Source: Terana coerulea (Eukaryota; Basidiomycota; Agaricomycetes; Polyporales; Phanerochaetaceae). From it: a stretch of 64,000 nucleotides of DNA. The stretch lies in the NCBI GenBank assembly GCA_024811115.1, contig JAKOGH010000870.1, positions 62,001 to 126,000 on the forward strand, read 5' to 3'. Positions within the stretch are counted from its first letter, which is position 1; every line of letters begins with the position of its first letter. Positions 37,501-47,977 of the stretch are shown here, one piece after another. The notes under the pieces are model-generated. The model worked only from the letters and a program-made list of their open reading frames with translations. It searched no databases and was not told the origin of the DNA. Both the position numbers and the translations under genes were made by a program.

Positions 37501-37793
37501 GCTGATGGAACCTTGAATAGTTGGCGCTGACGAGGTTTCGCCTCAAAATCCTGGGCGGTGCTCGGCTGGGGTGCTGCCTCGCGATCTGAACCGTCTACAG
37601 CTGTTTCCGAGTTCCAAGAGGTCTCTTCGCCGTGAGCTGGTTCTTCTGCTCCGCCAACGTCGGACTCGGACTCGGTGGACTCGAGGTTGAGATCTTCGTC
37701 GTCGGATGTGGATGAATCGCCGCTCGAAGTGTTCTCGTGGAGCGGAGGTGCTGGGAGATCGTCCTGAAATGCGCCGCCAGAATCAGAGTCCAT
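34586..37793 (-). CDS. FunK1-family protein kinase, copy B, intact
   Basis: Second FunK1 paralog and the only one of the three that reads through without a break. The ATG at 37793 starts MDSDSGGAFQDDLPAPPL and an acidic leader. Exon 1 ends at MYPIL with a normal GTGAGT donor. Exon 2 (CDVLNAVLKKGNSGD to FPIYR) includes WPWIVVAMECKPNDAESG and THVFTIYVAGNYARLFRWDR. Exon 3 has VYLIGRYISGQ, FLKDQWRS, CIATMLAGGDVGEGD and CRIVLKEIGRSL. Exon 4 carries HRDVSLGNIMIDVES (catalytic aspartate and asparagine) and LTDWDLCKFRKDL, the family's equivalent of the metal site. Exon 5 (MSALSLRYPKKPQEVADDLE) continues to a basic, acidic-ended tail. FunK1 kinases are a basidiomycete-expanded family of unknown role. 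The product is about 970 residues. Confidence 0.88.
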
Positions 37794-37894
37794 GTCGTTG
37801 GAGAGAATGTCGTTTACTCACCCGCGTCCAGACACAATGTATTTATTTCTCGATCCTCTGTGGCAGGCCACCGCTTCAAGTTTCAGACTGTGTC

Positions 37895-37905
37895 AGCGAA
37901 CAATA
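37895..37905 (-). promoter_or_regulatory. Proximal shared element, FunK1-B
   Basis: AGCGAACAATA about 100 bp upstream of the FunK1-B ATG, followed by a TGGCCGTGAGCGGACTTA stretch that is nearly the same in copy A. Confidence 0.45.
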
Positions 37906-38286
37906 ACGCATGGCCGTGAGCGGACTTACAAAAGCAACCGTTGGACCACCACACTGCAAAATGACGTCGGGAGTGGCCAATGCAATATTCAATGATCGCC
38001 TGGCTGATGGAAGAGCTACCAGCTTGATGTCCAAGTTGCTGGCCGTGCAACAGGGTCGCTCTTGATTCCAATCCTTGTGGCAAAGTAAACTTGGAGGGGT
38101 ACTTAGTGGCGACGGTAGGCGAACTTCTAAGTTCGTGCAAGGCTGAGCCAGTGTGATTGTGCGTAGGAGCCGCCACTCCGCAGGTTCGCATCTAGTTTCT
38201 ATGCACGCATTGTCTTTGTTCTTTTCCTGGCCATAGCATGAAAGGTCGAGACATATTTGGCGCTCAAACATGCTCGTCGCAACAGC

Positions 38287-38300
38287 GGCCTTGTGGCGTT
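38287..38300 (-). promoter_or_regulatory. Distal shared 14-mer, FunK1-B
   Basis: Second exact copy of GGCCTTGTGGCGTT, 494 bp upstream of the FunK1-B ATG. Flanking sequence is more diverged than in A and C, which makes the exact core more noticeable. Confidence 0.45.
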
Positions 38301-38513
38301 ACGGATCAAACATCGTCCGGCTAATAGCCCGGAATGGCCGTTCCGCCATCCTTAATGCTTAAGTGGGACGTTCTCTACATCGCATCCAACGAGTTGACTT
38401 GAGACGCAGCGTGATCAGCTTGGGTTGTCTTCAACCGAGCCGTTGTGAAAGAGGCTCTGAAATGTTACATTAGTTGACGCGTTAATACCTCTTACCTTTA
38501 CCCATATGGCACG

Positions 38514-38536
38514 AAGGTAAGTACCGTACTTACCTT
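38514..38536. repeat. Near-perfect palindrome, 11-base arms
   Basis: AAGGTAAGTAC and its reverse complement GTACTTACCTT flank a single C. The same 11-mer arm occurs singly at 34379-34389, in the matching spacer region upstream of the A/B repeat's far side. Could be a dimeric protein-binding site or a chance hairpin. Confidence 0.6.
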
Positions 38537-38879
38537 GAGCCCCCATGCAGTGATCCCCGGTCTGAGTCGTCAGCTATATGTATGTTTGCTTAGCTCTGCT
38601 TGATACTCGTCCCCAGGCCCCTCTCCGGGCTCTCCCGTCATTCGTGGCGTGTTCCATCTTTCATTCTACCCGATTTAGTCCTCGCAGCCTTTGTCGTTAT
38701 CCGACACGTTCCGAGCCAGTCCTCCCACTTTACTCGTCCCTCGCAGCCTCGGGCGGTGTGTGACCGATCAAGCCGCCCGGTCCAGTCCCATCTATTGTAT
38801 TTACGCACTTAGCTAGTTTCTGTTGCCTATATATCCCAGGTTTAGCATTGATCAGCTTCGCAGCGGACTAGTACTGGTA

Positions 38880-38975
38880 CTCGCCCAACGCCATCCTCCC
38901 TCAACTTGAACGCTACCCTGACCAAACGCCACCCTAGGCTGCTCCCTGGAGCGAAGCGAAGACACCCCTTTCTGT
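38880..38975. repeat. Diverged direct repeat, first copy
   Basis: Begins CTCGCCCAACGCCA and contains AACGCCACCCTAGGCT and GAGCGAAGCGAAG. The matching segment at 39238-39335 has CTCGCCCAACGCCA, AACGCCAGGCTAGGAG and GAGCGAAGCGAAGGCGCC. Following sequence is also loosely alike (GGTGATA, CCTGCCGC, then a TATTTACG stretch), so the repeat probably extends about 150 bases. It looks like an old mobile-element fragment, type unknown. Confidence 0.55.
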
Positions 38976-39237
38976 CTGGCCTGTCTTAACCTTCGGAGCT
39001 TCTGGTGATATCTGACGTTCCGTGGCCTGCCGCTTCTGTCAATTTTAGGCAAGTATTTACGCGTCTCCCTGCTCTCTGGTGCATATATATACGACTTGGC
39101 CTCTCTAATAGTGTGTACTGACAAGCAGCGCTGTTTATTCTATTTAACTTTAATTACACTGCAGCCGTAATACTATACTATGCTAGTTATAGCTATAGCC
39201 GTAGCCGTAGCTTCACTACCGGCACCTTCGTATCAGA

Positions 39238-39335
39238 CAGCCTCGCCCAACGCCACCCTAACCCAACGCCAGGCTAGGAGCCTCCCAGAGCGAAGCGAAG
39301 GCGCCTCTTGTGGTGATAACGCCTGCCGCGGCGTG
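39238..39335. repeat. Diverged direct repeat, second copy
   Basis: Partner of the 38880-38975 segment, about 360 bp downstream in the same orientation. No open frame is shared by the two copies. Confidence 0.55.
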
Positions 39336-39619
39336 CGATAAGGCTCGACCTCATCTTCGCCTAAAGTCAGATATTTACGAATTACCAGATAGATTCGCTC
39401 AATCGACTTTCTCGAAAAGTTGGCCAGACCTTGTAAGCCAAACAACTGACTCGGTTTGCTACTGCGAACCCCGCACCCGCCAATTGCCTGCCAGTGTACA
39501 AGGCGTCCTAAGTATATCCAAAGAAATGCGTCCAAAAACATTAAAGAGATAATATGACATGATCTAATGCTGCGCTGTCTCCTCGCCACCCCTATACCCG
39601 ACGGCCTCTATTGCCCCTG

Positions 39620-42600
39620 CTAAACATCATACACAAGAGCTATTTCCTGACCATTCCTTCGCTTGAATCGCAGAGAGTGAGAGTGCCCTCCAAATTGCGA
39701 GTCATCGCCCACGTTGGGTCTCTTCCGTGGTCCATTTTGGTCGTCGGTCGTTCGCCGCTTCGAAGTCCCAGTGGGGCCTTTCGCATCCATGCCTACCAGA
39801 GCTTGAAGGCCGTAGTGTTGGTCGCTGGTCTTGTCGTTCCTCGCCATGCTCAAGTCTTTCAGATCCCCATCGTCGTCTACAAACACCATATTGAGGGCTT
39901 GGAAGAATTCTTCGTGGGTATCGAGCACCCGCTTCGACGAAAGGTTGAACACAGGAAGACCATCTTTCTTGAACGACGCCTCCGCCTTAGGAAGGGGCTT
40001 AGGTTTGGCAGCGCGGGTGGAAGGGCCGGGTTCGTTTGCGGTGCCGCCAGCGGGAACTTTGCGGCGGGGCGGAACGATATCACAAGGATGGAAAGCCTGC
40101 GCCTTCCCGACCGCGGGTTCAGTGGAAGGCACCGCGTTGGTTTTGGCGGACTGTTTGGGCATCACCGCGTACTGAGACAGCTCTTCGTAGCTGATAGCGG
40201 TGTAATGCTCGTGAAGCAGCACGTACAAGCCATCAATGAGCTCGCACAGCGGTGTGGGTCCCTTGGGCCCAGCGGTCAAATCTATCGGTGGCACGCCCTT
40301 GTCGATGTAGTCCATCTTTGCCTTGCCGCCGCTCCAATAGTTGTTCAGGCATTCGATCTCCTCACTGAAGAACCCGGACATGAGGCGCGCGAGCGCATCG
40401 TTCTCGCTGTTCTTCTGGCGGATCTTGCTGTCGCCGTCGCCCGAACCATAGTCTGGGGTCATGTCGTGATAGTGAAAGCGCGAGGCCATCTCAAGGAGGA
40501 TATATGCGAAGGACTCTATGTCGTCGGATACCCCTCGGGGCTTCTTCGGGAAGCGCAACGCGAGCGCAGACAAATACTGCCATGTCCCCTGCAAAGATGC
40601 AGTGCTCACATGAATTCTCAGTAATAGGCGTAAACAATTCGCCACGTACGGAGCGGACGGGCTGAGTCTGCGGGGTGTTGAGATCCTTTGCGAACTTGCT
40701 CATGTCCCAGTCGTTAAGGAATCCTCGCGGCTTGTTGGCGGGGGACTCGACGTCGATCATGATGTTGGCCGAGCTGATGTCGCGATGTAGAACTCCTGCA
40801 AGTTCCCAGGCATCTTGATGACCTGCGTCTTGTTAAACCTCACAGACGAGAAATTTCGGTATCGGCGAACGCACCAATGAAAGCATGCATGACCACAGAC
40901 ATCAGCTCGTACGAGTCGTCATAGTTATCCAAGGACCGGCCTATCTCCTTGAGAACGAGGCGACAATGCTTACGCTCCGCAACCCCCTTCAGGAACTTCT
41001 GAGAAACAGTCTTCTGCGTGAAGCTAACCCCTCCCACGTCTCCTCCGGCCAGAAGGGTCGCAATACATCTCACCCCTTCCCCGTTCAACAGTCTCAGGAT
41101 TTCGTACTCCGATGCGACGCCATGCGATGTCTCGGCTCTCCACTGGTCCTTGATAAACCTCAGGCTACCATCCTCCAGATCGTAGCCGACGTATGCTTTG
41201 TAGCACGCCCAATGGGCGAGTGGTGAACAAATATCGGCCTGCCGATGAGATAGTGTTTGGTTAGCTTCCGTGTCGCCGACCGTGTGATCTTCTTCGAGTC
41301 CGACTCAGGTAAAGACTGGCACTCAATCTGCGAACTGGTCAATGGTGCTGTTCGAGTAGATGAAACAAGAGCGTACCTTGCAAATAGGATATTGAAACCT
41401 GTCGGCCACCATCCACCTATGATAGAGCTTGAGATACTTGTTGTCGGTCTCGTAATCAAGGAGCTTGGCAACGTCGTCGTCATCTGCCGGAGTCGCAGTG
41501 CGGTCGTATCCTTGCTCTTCGCGACTAAGTAGCGCGAGGCGGTAGACGAAGTTGAGAAGCTTGCGCGGATCTCTCTGCAGGTCGATAGGCACTGATGCGA
41601 TACAGCCAGCGTGATCCCAGCGGAAGAGGCGAGCATAATTCCCCGCCACGTAGATAGTGAAGACATGCGTACGCTGTTGACGAATCTGCATGTCCGAGGC
41701 ATAACGGGCATGCTGCGCCCTGGCAATGTTGCCGATGTTCGTGTCGTGCAGAAACCCGGGTGTCTGGAACATGAAGCCGGATTTAGCCTCGCTGGGTTTG
41801 CACTCCACTGCTAGGATCATCCACGGCCACGACACGCGGGCGATGTGCTTCCTGGTCTTCAAGTCTGGATACTTCTCCGCGAGCCTTTCCGGCGAATACA
41901 TAAATGCCTTCTTCGCGTCGCTATGACCTTGATACATTGCTAGATCCGGCCGTGCATCTTCGGTTGCGGACTCTGCCCAGTTCGAGACATTCATGAAGAC
42001 ATCCTTCGTTCCTGCCTTCCTCAGAACAGAGTTGAGCACGTCGCACTGTGAAACAAGATGTGAGCCAAGCATAAAGCGCGGAAACATATTTGGAAGGACT
42101 TGCGAGGACGGGATACATCGCCGGCTCATCGATGTTCGTGCCGAAGCCGCAAAAGGCTTCCATCGTAGGGGGGCTCTCTTTGGAAGATTCTTCCCAGGCG
42201 CGAATTTCATGAAGCTTTCGTACGTCACTTCTACGTATCTCCTGTCCATGATCTTGTTCAGCTTAGGGATGTAGGCGGCGTCCTTTGGGTGCAGACCGTG
42301 ACCTGCGGGTCCAGGATGGTGTGGTGTCGCTGCGACGGCTTCGTTGACCCAGGTTTGCACACGAGTTCGCTGTTGAGTGAACGGTGCGGTTTGTTCGTCG
42401 CTTGCCTGCAGCCGCAAGAGGATGACGTTGTTCTCGGGTTCGTTTTCTACTGAACGGTCACGGTACACTGAGGGTGGTGTAAGACTTCCTCTGGCGTACT
42501 CGCTGTCTGTATCGGAATTTTCCAAGGATTCGCCGGCGAGTAGATGTCCTGCAGACGGATTGAGCCCGTCTTCTGCGACGGAAGAGCTGTCCGAGTCGGA

Positions 42601-42678
42601 GTCGTGGCTGTCGGAAACGTCTGACGGAACCGGTGGGGACAAGCGGTACTGAGAGAAGTGGTCGTGATCAGAGGACAT
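39620..42678 (-). pseudogene. FunK1-family protein kinase, copy C, frame disrupted
   Basis: Third FunK1 paralog, closest to copy A. The ATG at 42678 starts MSSDHDHFSQYRLSPPVPSD; HPGPAGHGLHPKDAAYI and RRYVEVTYESFMKFAPG follow. The first break is at the six-G run 42168-42173: one more base would join LPKRAP to TMEAFCGFGTNIDE and MYPVL. The first intron then uses a GC donor, as in copy A. Exon 2 (CDVLNSVLRKAGTKD to YPICK) has WPWMILAVECKPSEAKSG and THVFTIYVAGNYARLFRWDH. The second break is at about 41200, where GCTACAAAGC should be GCTACNAAAGC; past it come VGYDLEDGSLRF and CIATLLAGGDVGG. The catalytic HRDISSANIMID and LNDWDMSKFAKDL are present, as is LALRFPKKPRGVSDDIE. Both breaks are single missing bases, so assembly error and true decay cannot be told apart here. 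Confidence 0.7.
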
Positions 42679-42770
42679 CTTGCGACATGGGAGTTGGTGC
42701 ACTTACCGGTTCACAGTAGCCCCTACTCTTTATAGACCAGTGCTCTCCCGGTGGCCACTTGCGCGAGCTC

Positions 42771-42780
42771 GCGAACAATA
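42771..42780 (-). promoter_or_regulatory. Proximal shared element, FunK1-C
   Basis: GCGAACAATA, 93 bp upstream of the FunK1-C ATG, then ACGCA as in copy B. It is preceded by GGTGGCCAC, which also has counterparts (GGCCACC) in copies A and B. Confidence 0.45.
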
Positions 42781-43139
42781 ACGCACAACAGGGAGCGGGC
42801 CACAAGCGCAAAGCTCGGGCCACTGGACCAGGCACGGCTGTGAAGTCTCAAGCGTTAGCTGTCGCTTGCAGGAGCTACAGTGTAGGCCCCTTTTATGACT
42901 CTGTTCGAGGCGTACGACTAGCGTACGACGTTTGTACGACGCCCAATTCTTGCACTCGAATCAGCGTCTGTGTGATGCTGGGCTGGCGGTAGTACTGAAG
43001 CAGACAGTAAAGGGAGGGAAAGGCTGAACTCGAATACCACGCGTCGGGCAGGGGCGCATTGTTCTCGTCATCGGCGGCAAGACATAACAGCTTGAAAAGA
43101 ACAAGATCGAGATTTGGCAAGCGCCCGAACGTCCTCTGT

Positions 43140-43153
43140 GGCCTTGTGGCGTT
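43140..43153 (-). promoter_or_regulatory. Distal shared 14-mer, FunK1-C
   Basis: Third exact copy of GGCCTTGTGGCGTT, 462 bp upstream of the FunK1-C ATG, preceded by GCGCCCGAACGTCC (copy A: GCGCCCGAACATCC) and followed by GGTTGCCGCAGGG (copy A: AGTTGCCGCAGGG). Confidence 0.45.
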
Positions 43154-43500
43154 TTCCGATCACATTTGATCGGTGGTTGCCGCAGGGAGGTTTGGAGGAG
43201 TATATACCTCTTGTTGGGTCGCAGGAATTACCTCTGTCTACAACGTTGTAAGCTAACTTGATGGGCGCGTCACGTCGTGATAGCCTGCACGCTGGGGCCA
43301 CAATTTTAAGTTGCCTGGGCTCCTCGCCAGGAAGGGAATGGTATGGTCAGGATGGGCCCTTTCGAGCGTTTCGTCAGTCAGAGGATCATTTCAACAAATA
43401 ATGTAGGTAAATGTTCGTTAACTCAAAGCGAAGCGTATATGGAAATTGAATAGGTAGCAGACATTTCTCTGCTCTGAGCACTGGTTGCGCCACCAGCAGA

Positions 43501-44877
43501 TCATCCCCACAAGGCTTCGGCATCGACCTCTCTCGGGCCCCTGGGCCTCTGAGCGCTTTCCTCTTCTTGCTCTTCTGGTAGGTGTATAGGACCCTCTTTG
43601 CGTTTTCCCCGTAGCCTCGCCCACAAAGCAGAAGCGACTAGGGCGAGCGGGTGGACAATCGTAAAGACGACCACCGTAATCTGAAATAATGAATGGTCAA
43701 ACGATGAGCATCCATGTACAAAAATGACTTCGGATTGTTGGACGTACCCATACTGGGAAGGGCTTTGGCTCAAGGCTCCATATGCTGGCATCGATCCAAC
43801 TTATCGCCACACACCAGACGATATCTCGCCTGAACACGACAACAGCTAAGCCTATTGAGATAAGGTAAGTAACGACTTCTCGAGAGGCGAGGGGAGTCAA
43901 CGTACTGACGAGGTTGACGCCTAGCACTACGCCAAGACCTGCCCACTGATGCCTGCCGTAGTGCTGAGGCTCGCCTGGAGACCACGTCCATCCCAAAGTG
44001 ACGCTAAAGGAGGATAAGATAAGTGGTCGGGTCACGCAACAGCGCGCTGAACGTACAAGAGACTGTATGCAAACAGCACCGCCATAGGAAGAATCATGAA
44101 GGCGCGCAACGGTGCATGGATAAGGGCAATATCGAGAGGTCTGAAGGTCTCACTGTCAGAAGATAATTGAGAAAGGTGATTTCAGCGGAACGCACCTCTC
44201 GCTAGTGGGTGCGTGGTAGATCAACAAGACAATATTCGCGTACACCAGCAGCACCAGTAGGATGCCCAGTATGATGGTAGACAGGAGGAACGCTTGGAAA
44301 AGCTGTAGCCTGGTCAATGTCTGTAACGCAACGTGTACAAAAGCATCACTCACCCATGCAACCGCCCATCCTGCCATAAGCCAATTCCGCAAACACTAGA
44401 GGAAGTCCAACGCCTTTGACCAAAGTTTTCTACACGATGATGAGTAAGGGTAGAGTAGATACATGATAGAGAGCACTTGCCTTCGTCTCGGGTTTCCGTG
44501 CAAGGACCAGCAACACGCAATAGCCTATTTGCCCAAGATAGACCATGACAATGTATATGGCAATCATGCTTGGCTGAGGAGTTATCACAGACGGGTAAAG
44601 CTTGGCAATATCGCCTAAGGAAGTTCTCTTGTTGAGCCATTTCGTGCCAAAACCGAAGAGTATCGAAACGCACCAAGGTTCGGGTTCATGACCAGCGAGC
44701 AAACCATTATCGTTGCAATATTTATCAGCAGAGACAGCGGCGTGAGCACTTGTAGCCTAGGGACAAAAGAGTTCAACAACGCCGCGATATCGTGCGCAAC
44801 TCTACTCACCGCACAAGGGCCAAGTAGTCGCGGACGGCCGGGTGCGACGTGTCGAGTGGCAGGTCGGAGTCCATCAT
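43501..44877 (-). CDS. Polytopic membrane protein, family not recognised
   Basis: A protein with roughly eight membrane segments and many introns. The ATG at 44877 gives MMDSDLPLDTSHPAVRDYLA before a GTGAGT donor. Hydrophobic segments in order: LTPLSLLINIATIMVCSLVM, IAIYIVMVYLGQIGYCVLLV, AGWAVAWVSDAFVHVALQ, AFLLSTIILGILLVLLVYA, AFMILPMAVLFAYSLLYV, WAGLGVVLGVNLVS, LAVVVFRRDIVWCVAISWI and ITVVVFTIVHPLALVASALW. The tail is short, charged and cytosolic-looking (GKRKEGPIHLPEEQEEESAQ). The intron after ARKPETK has no GT donor; a GC donor (GCAAGT) gives the best join, to a TAG acceptor before TGTTTGCGG. Function is unknown; transporter or organelle membrane roles are guesses I do not make. Confidence 0.7.
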
Positions 44878-45323
44878 GTCAGGAGTACTACTGAGTACAG
44901 TGTCTGAAGTTCGAGTACGTCGTCGTGGTCGTCGTGGAGAGAGTGCCAGTCATGATGAAAAAGGTCGTGGCGGTCGTGCTGAGCAGAGTGCCTGGCTGTC
45001 GCCGATGATGTCAGAGGCGGAAGTGGGGAGTCGGGCGTTCGGCCGGCCAGACGCGCTTGAATCAAATCAGGAATGTGCGCATCAAATGCCATTTTCTCAC
45101 GATCCTTGACAGTGCCGAGTGCAGCTGGTGCAACGTAGCCTCATAAATTGGCAGACGGACCCACAGAACAAGTACATCGGTATTATGCGGTACAGCCATG
45201 TGCAACAACGCCGAAGCAAAAGCACGAACAGATACAAACGCCGAGAATAAGCGGTTGAGACGTGATGACTTGGATTGGACTTGGAGCTTCAGTCTGAATT
45301 TGCGCGGGCCTCGAGGAACAGCT
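44878..45323. other. Intergenic spacer
   Basis: 446 bp between the aspartic protease 3' end and the membrane-protein start. Only short frames; nothing identified. Confidence 0.5.
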
Positions 45324-47170
45324 TCAGTTGGTGGTCGCATGAGTGAATGCAGTATTGGCTATCCCGAATGTGTTGGCGCCTGAATTGTAAACCGTGTAGA
45401 ACCTTTCGAGGAATGACATTCCGTCGATGAAGTCAAGCCCGCCCCCGCTGTTTGATCCGAGGTCGCCGATAATGAGATATATGGAGTCTGTACTCCCGCC
45501 AATCGCAGTATTGAACTGGCAGAAGCGATCCATAAGAGAAGTAGCAGCTATTCAAAACGAATGTACACACCGCGCGGGGGAAGAGCTGAGCATTCGCGGT
45601 AAGCTCGTAGGGTACCTGTGATTTGACCTTCCTAAGCAAACGCACGGCATATTTCAGATTGATTAGGATAAACGTACACCGCCAATGGTGAAGTACAAGC
45701 TCTGCAGACTGGCGAATTGCGCGAGGGTGATCCTCAGGAGTCCGGTAGCTGAATCGGGAACGGCCCCAGTAGCCGCCTTATACCCATTGAACGCATCTAT
45801 CGAGAATTCGAGGACCTCATATTGACTCTGAGATTACGGTATGACATACCTGTGGCGAGCAAAATTAAAGTAGTGCCGGTGTCGGTAATACCCGCAGTGT
45901 TGGAAAGAATGGATCTGTGGGAACTTCCGTATGTAATGGTTTGGTTAATACCGACGTATGAGCTTGCGGGCGAAGTCGTGGTAATAGGGCTGTTAATTTC
46001 ACGTAGGCGTTGTTAGTTAAGCCATGCATGACATCAAATAATATACAGAAATCGACTTACACGATGTTGAGAGCCCCAGTAAACTTTCCGGTATCGACGC
46101 CGCCGAAGGTTAACTCGCCATTCGTATCAGGATTTGAAGTAGCCGGGGCAAAGAAGATGCCGACTTCTTTAGTGGTAAGCTTTCCTTGCGCAAAGGCATT
46201 GTCGGTGACCGTAGGGACCGTGCCCTGCGGCGTCGGTGGGGGTGTGACCGTACCTAATAGTTAAATTTGGAGTTGAGCCGCCTACACTAGCAGGGGGCAC
46301 GTTGGCATTTGCTCACCAGCAGTAAGGTCTGTGGGGCCAATGCTAGACCATCAGGTACTGTTAATAGCTGGCTAACGTAAATAATGCCAATGAACGTACC
46401 CAAGAATACCGTCCACACCATTGAATCCTGAAGCCACTGCTGCGTTGCCGAAGGATTGGTTCTGAACCACCAAACCGCCAATCGTTAAAGTGTCGACGCA
46501 TTCGCGCCCTAAATAATGAATTGATAATTATCGAGCAGTCCCACGTAGTATAAAGCGAATGCGAACCTGAGAAACTTCCCGATCCATACGTCACTGTCTA
46601 CGTGTGATATACGATTATTGACATTCCATCTTCAGGTTTGCTGGACACATACCACTGTGCGAAGGGGTAACTGCAACAGACAATGCGTGTATTTCTTAGT
46701 GGTGTTGGCTCCCACCCAGGTGTTGGCACTTCCGGTGTCGACAATCAGAGTAACTAGTATCGCGACGTGAATCAGCTATTGTGCAAAGCTAACAGGAGGC
46801 TGGTCTTCACTCACATGTCTTCGCATTGCTGCCAGTGCCGAGAGTGACCTAAACAGTTGTGTTCAACGCTAATTTCTGGCAACCTCATTTGTACTTGTGT
46901 TAAAACACTTACCTGGGCTGTGTAAGACACCAAAGTGTTAGTGACCGGAACGGGAAACACAGCGGCTTCGCTGGTGCTCTTGACATCGGAATTGACCAAC
47001 GCCTTGAGGGCCTTCGCTCTAGCCTGATCTGCCTTCACGATGTTCGCACTTCCGGTGAGGTTGAAGTGCTTCACCATCGGTACAGTGATCGGGCTGTCGC
47101 GGATAACGAAGGGCGAAGCGACAACCTGGAGAGCGAGAAGGACTGCAACGAAGAGCTGGGGCGAGACCAT
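45324..47170 (-). CDS. Secreted pepsin-type aspartic protease
   Basis: An A1-family acid protease, exported and probably used in nutrient scavenging. The ATG at 47170 starts MVSPQLFVAVLLALQVVASP, a signal peptide, followed by a propeptide with VPMVKHFNLTGSANIVKADQ and KALKALVNSDVKS. The first catalytic aspartate is in LIVDTGSANTWVGA (DTGS at 46728-46739) and the second in ITDTGTTLILLA (DTGT at 45872-45883). The C-terminus ends in a fold typical of the family: GMSFLERFYTVYNSGANTFG then IANTAFTHATTN. The gene is broken by many small introns, some exons being only a few dozen bases. The style is close to polyporopepsin-like proteases of wood-decay fungi. I traced both active-site exons but did not verify every exon junction. 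Confidence 0.85.
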
Positions 47171-47977
47171 TGCGGTGGATAGCTTGGGGTGTGGATGGCC
47201 TGAAGCTTGGGGGATACGGAGATGCCACAGTCGCACTTATACCTTGTCTCTGCCTAGGAATGGCTGTCGTTGACTTCCACCGTTCGTTAATAATGTGGCC
47301 AGACAACACGATTGCATGAGCTTGTATAACATTTTCGTCTCCCCTGTAAGCAAGCTGTTAGAGAAGCTCTACTAGTGGCACGATTTGATGCAAGCTCACA
47401 CTAGCCCTAGCATGTTTCTAGAGTGAACGTAAAAACTTGGACAGAACCCATATGTTCCTGGTTCTTACTATTCACAAAAGAAATGTTACGTGACTGCTTG
47501 CGGCTTCGACTAATGCCTATGAACTGGGCCGTAAAAGTTGGATGTAGAGCAATGCCCTAGAGGATTGACTGGACACAGCCAGGTCGATGATGCCCGACAT
47601 GTACCCATGTGCAGCTTATAGGCACGGCTCTTTTATTGCGGCGGTGGCGACGTCCTTTAGGCTCGAATCGCAATATCGGTCCTGAATAAGCACTCGCTCA
47701 ATCCTACGCGTTGACAACGGCTTAGTAGGTGGAAAGCAGCGTCCTGGAATCAAGCCTTGCGTTTAGCAGAGTTATACCACGGATCGTGATACACAGAAAA
47801 GACTAAATACGAGAGGTTTACACAAGAGTCCACTTGCTACCCTCAATTCGCGCGCAGACGCCTTGTTCAAAACGCACTGTCCGGAACCTAGCAGGGTGCT
47901 GGGTAACAAAACGCCTCAATATTAGCCTTCACGAAGGAAATGCAGGCTTCGCACCAGTGATAGTCTTATCATGTCGA
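47171..47977. other. Intergenic, no gene seen
   Basis: About 800 bp between the protease start and the DUF6535 gene's 3' end. No domain-bearing frames, tRNA or repeats noticed. Confidence 0.5.

Larger units (their letters stand above)
37794..39619. other. Spacer between FunK1-B and FunK1-C
   Basis: 1.8 kb with the FunK1-B promoter on its left, a palindrome at 38514-38536 and a diverged direct repeat (38880-38975 and 39238-39335). No gene is supported; minus-strand frames at 38852-39124 and 39233-39589 coincide with the repeat copies and are not conserved between them. Confidence 0.55.
42679..43500. other. Spacer upstream of FunK1-C
   Basis: 0.8 kb with the FunK1-C promoter elements at 42771-42780 and 43140-43153. 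To the right is the 3' UTR of the membrane-protein gene. No gene supported. Confidence 0.55.

Noticed and set aside
38852..39589. Minus-strand proteins over the two repeat copies
   Set aside because: Frames are not shared between the copies and start at non-conserved positions; the DNA repeat explains the resemblance.
30358..42678. Certain pseudogene status of FunK1-A and FunK1-C
   Set aside because: Housekeeping genes in the same window show the same kind of one-base breaks, so decay cannot be claimed without reads; labels are provisional.
47315..47960. Retrotransposon or LTR in the protease/DUF6535 spacer
   Set aside because: No paired terminal repeats, primer-binding site or reverse transcriptase motifs found.
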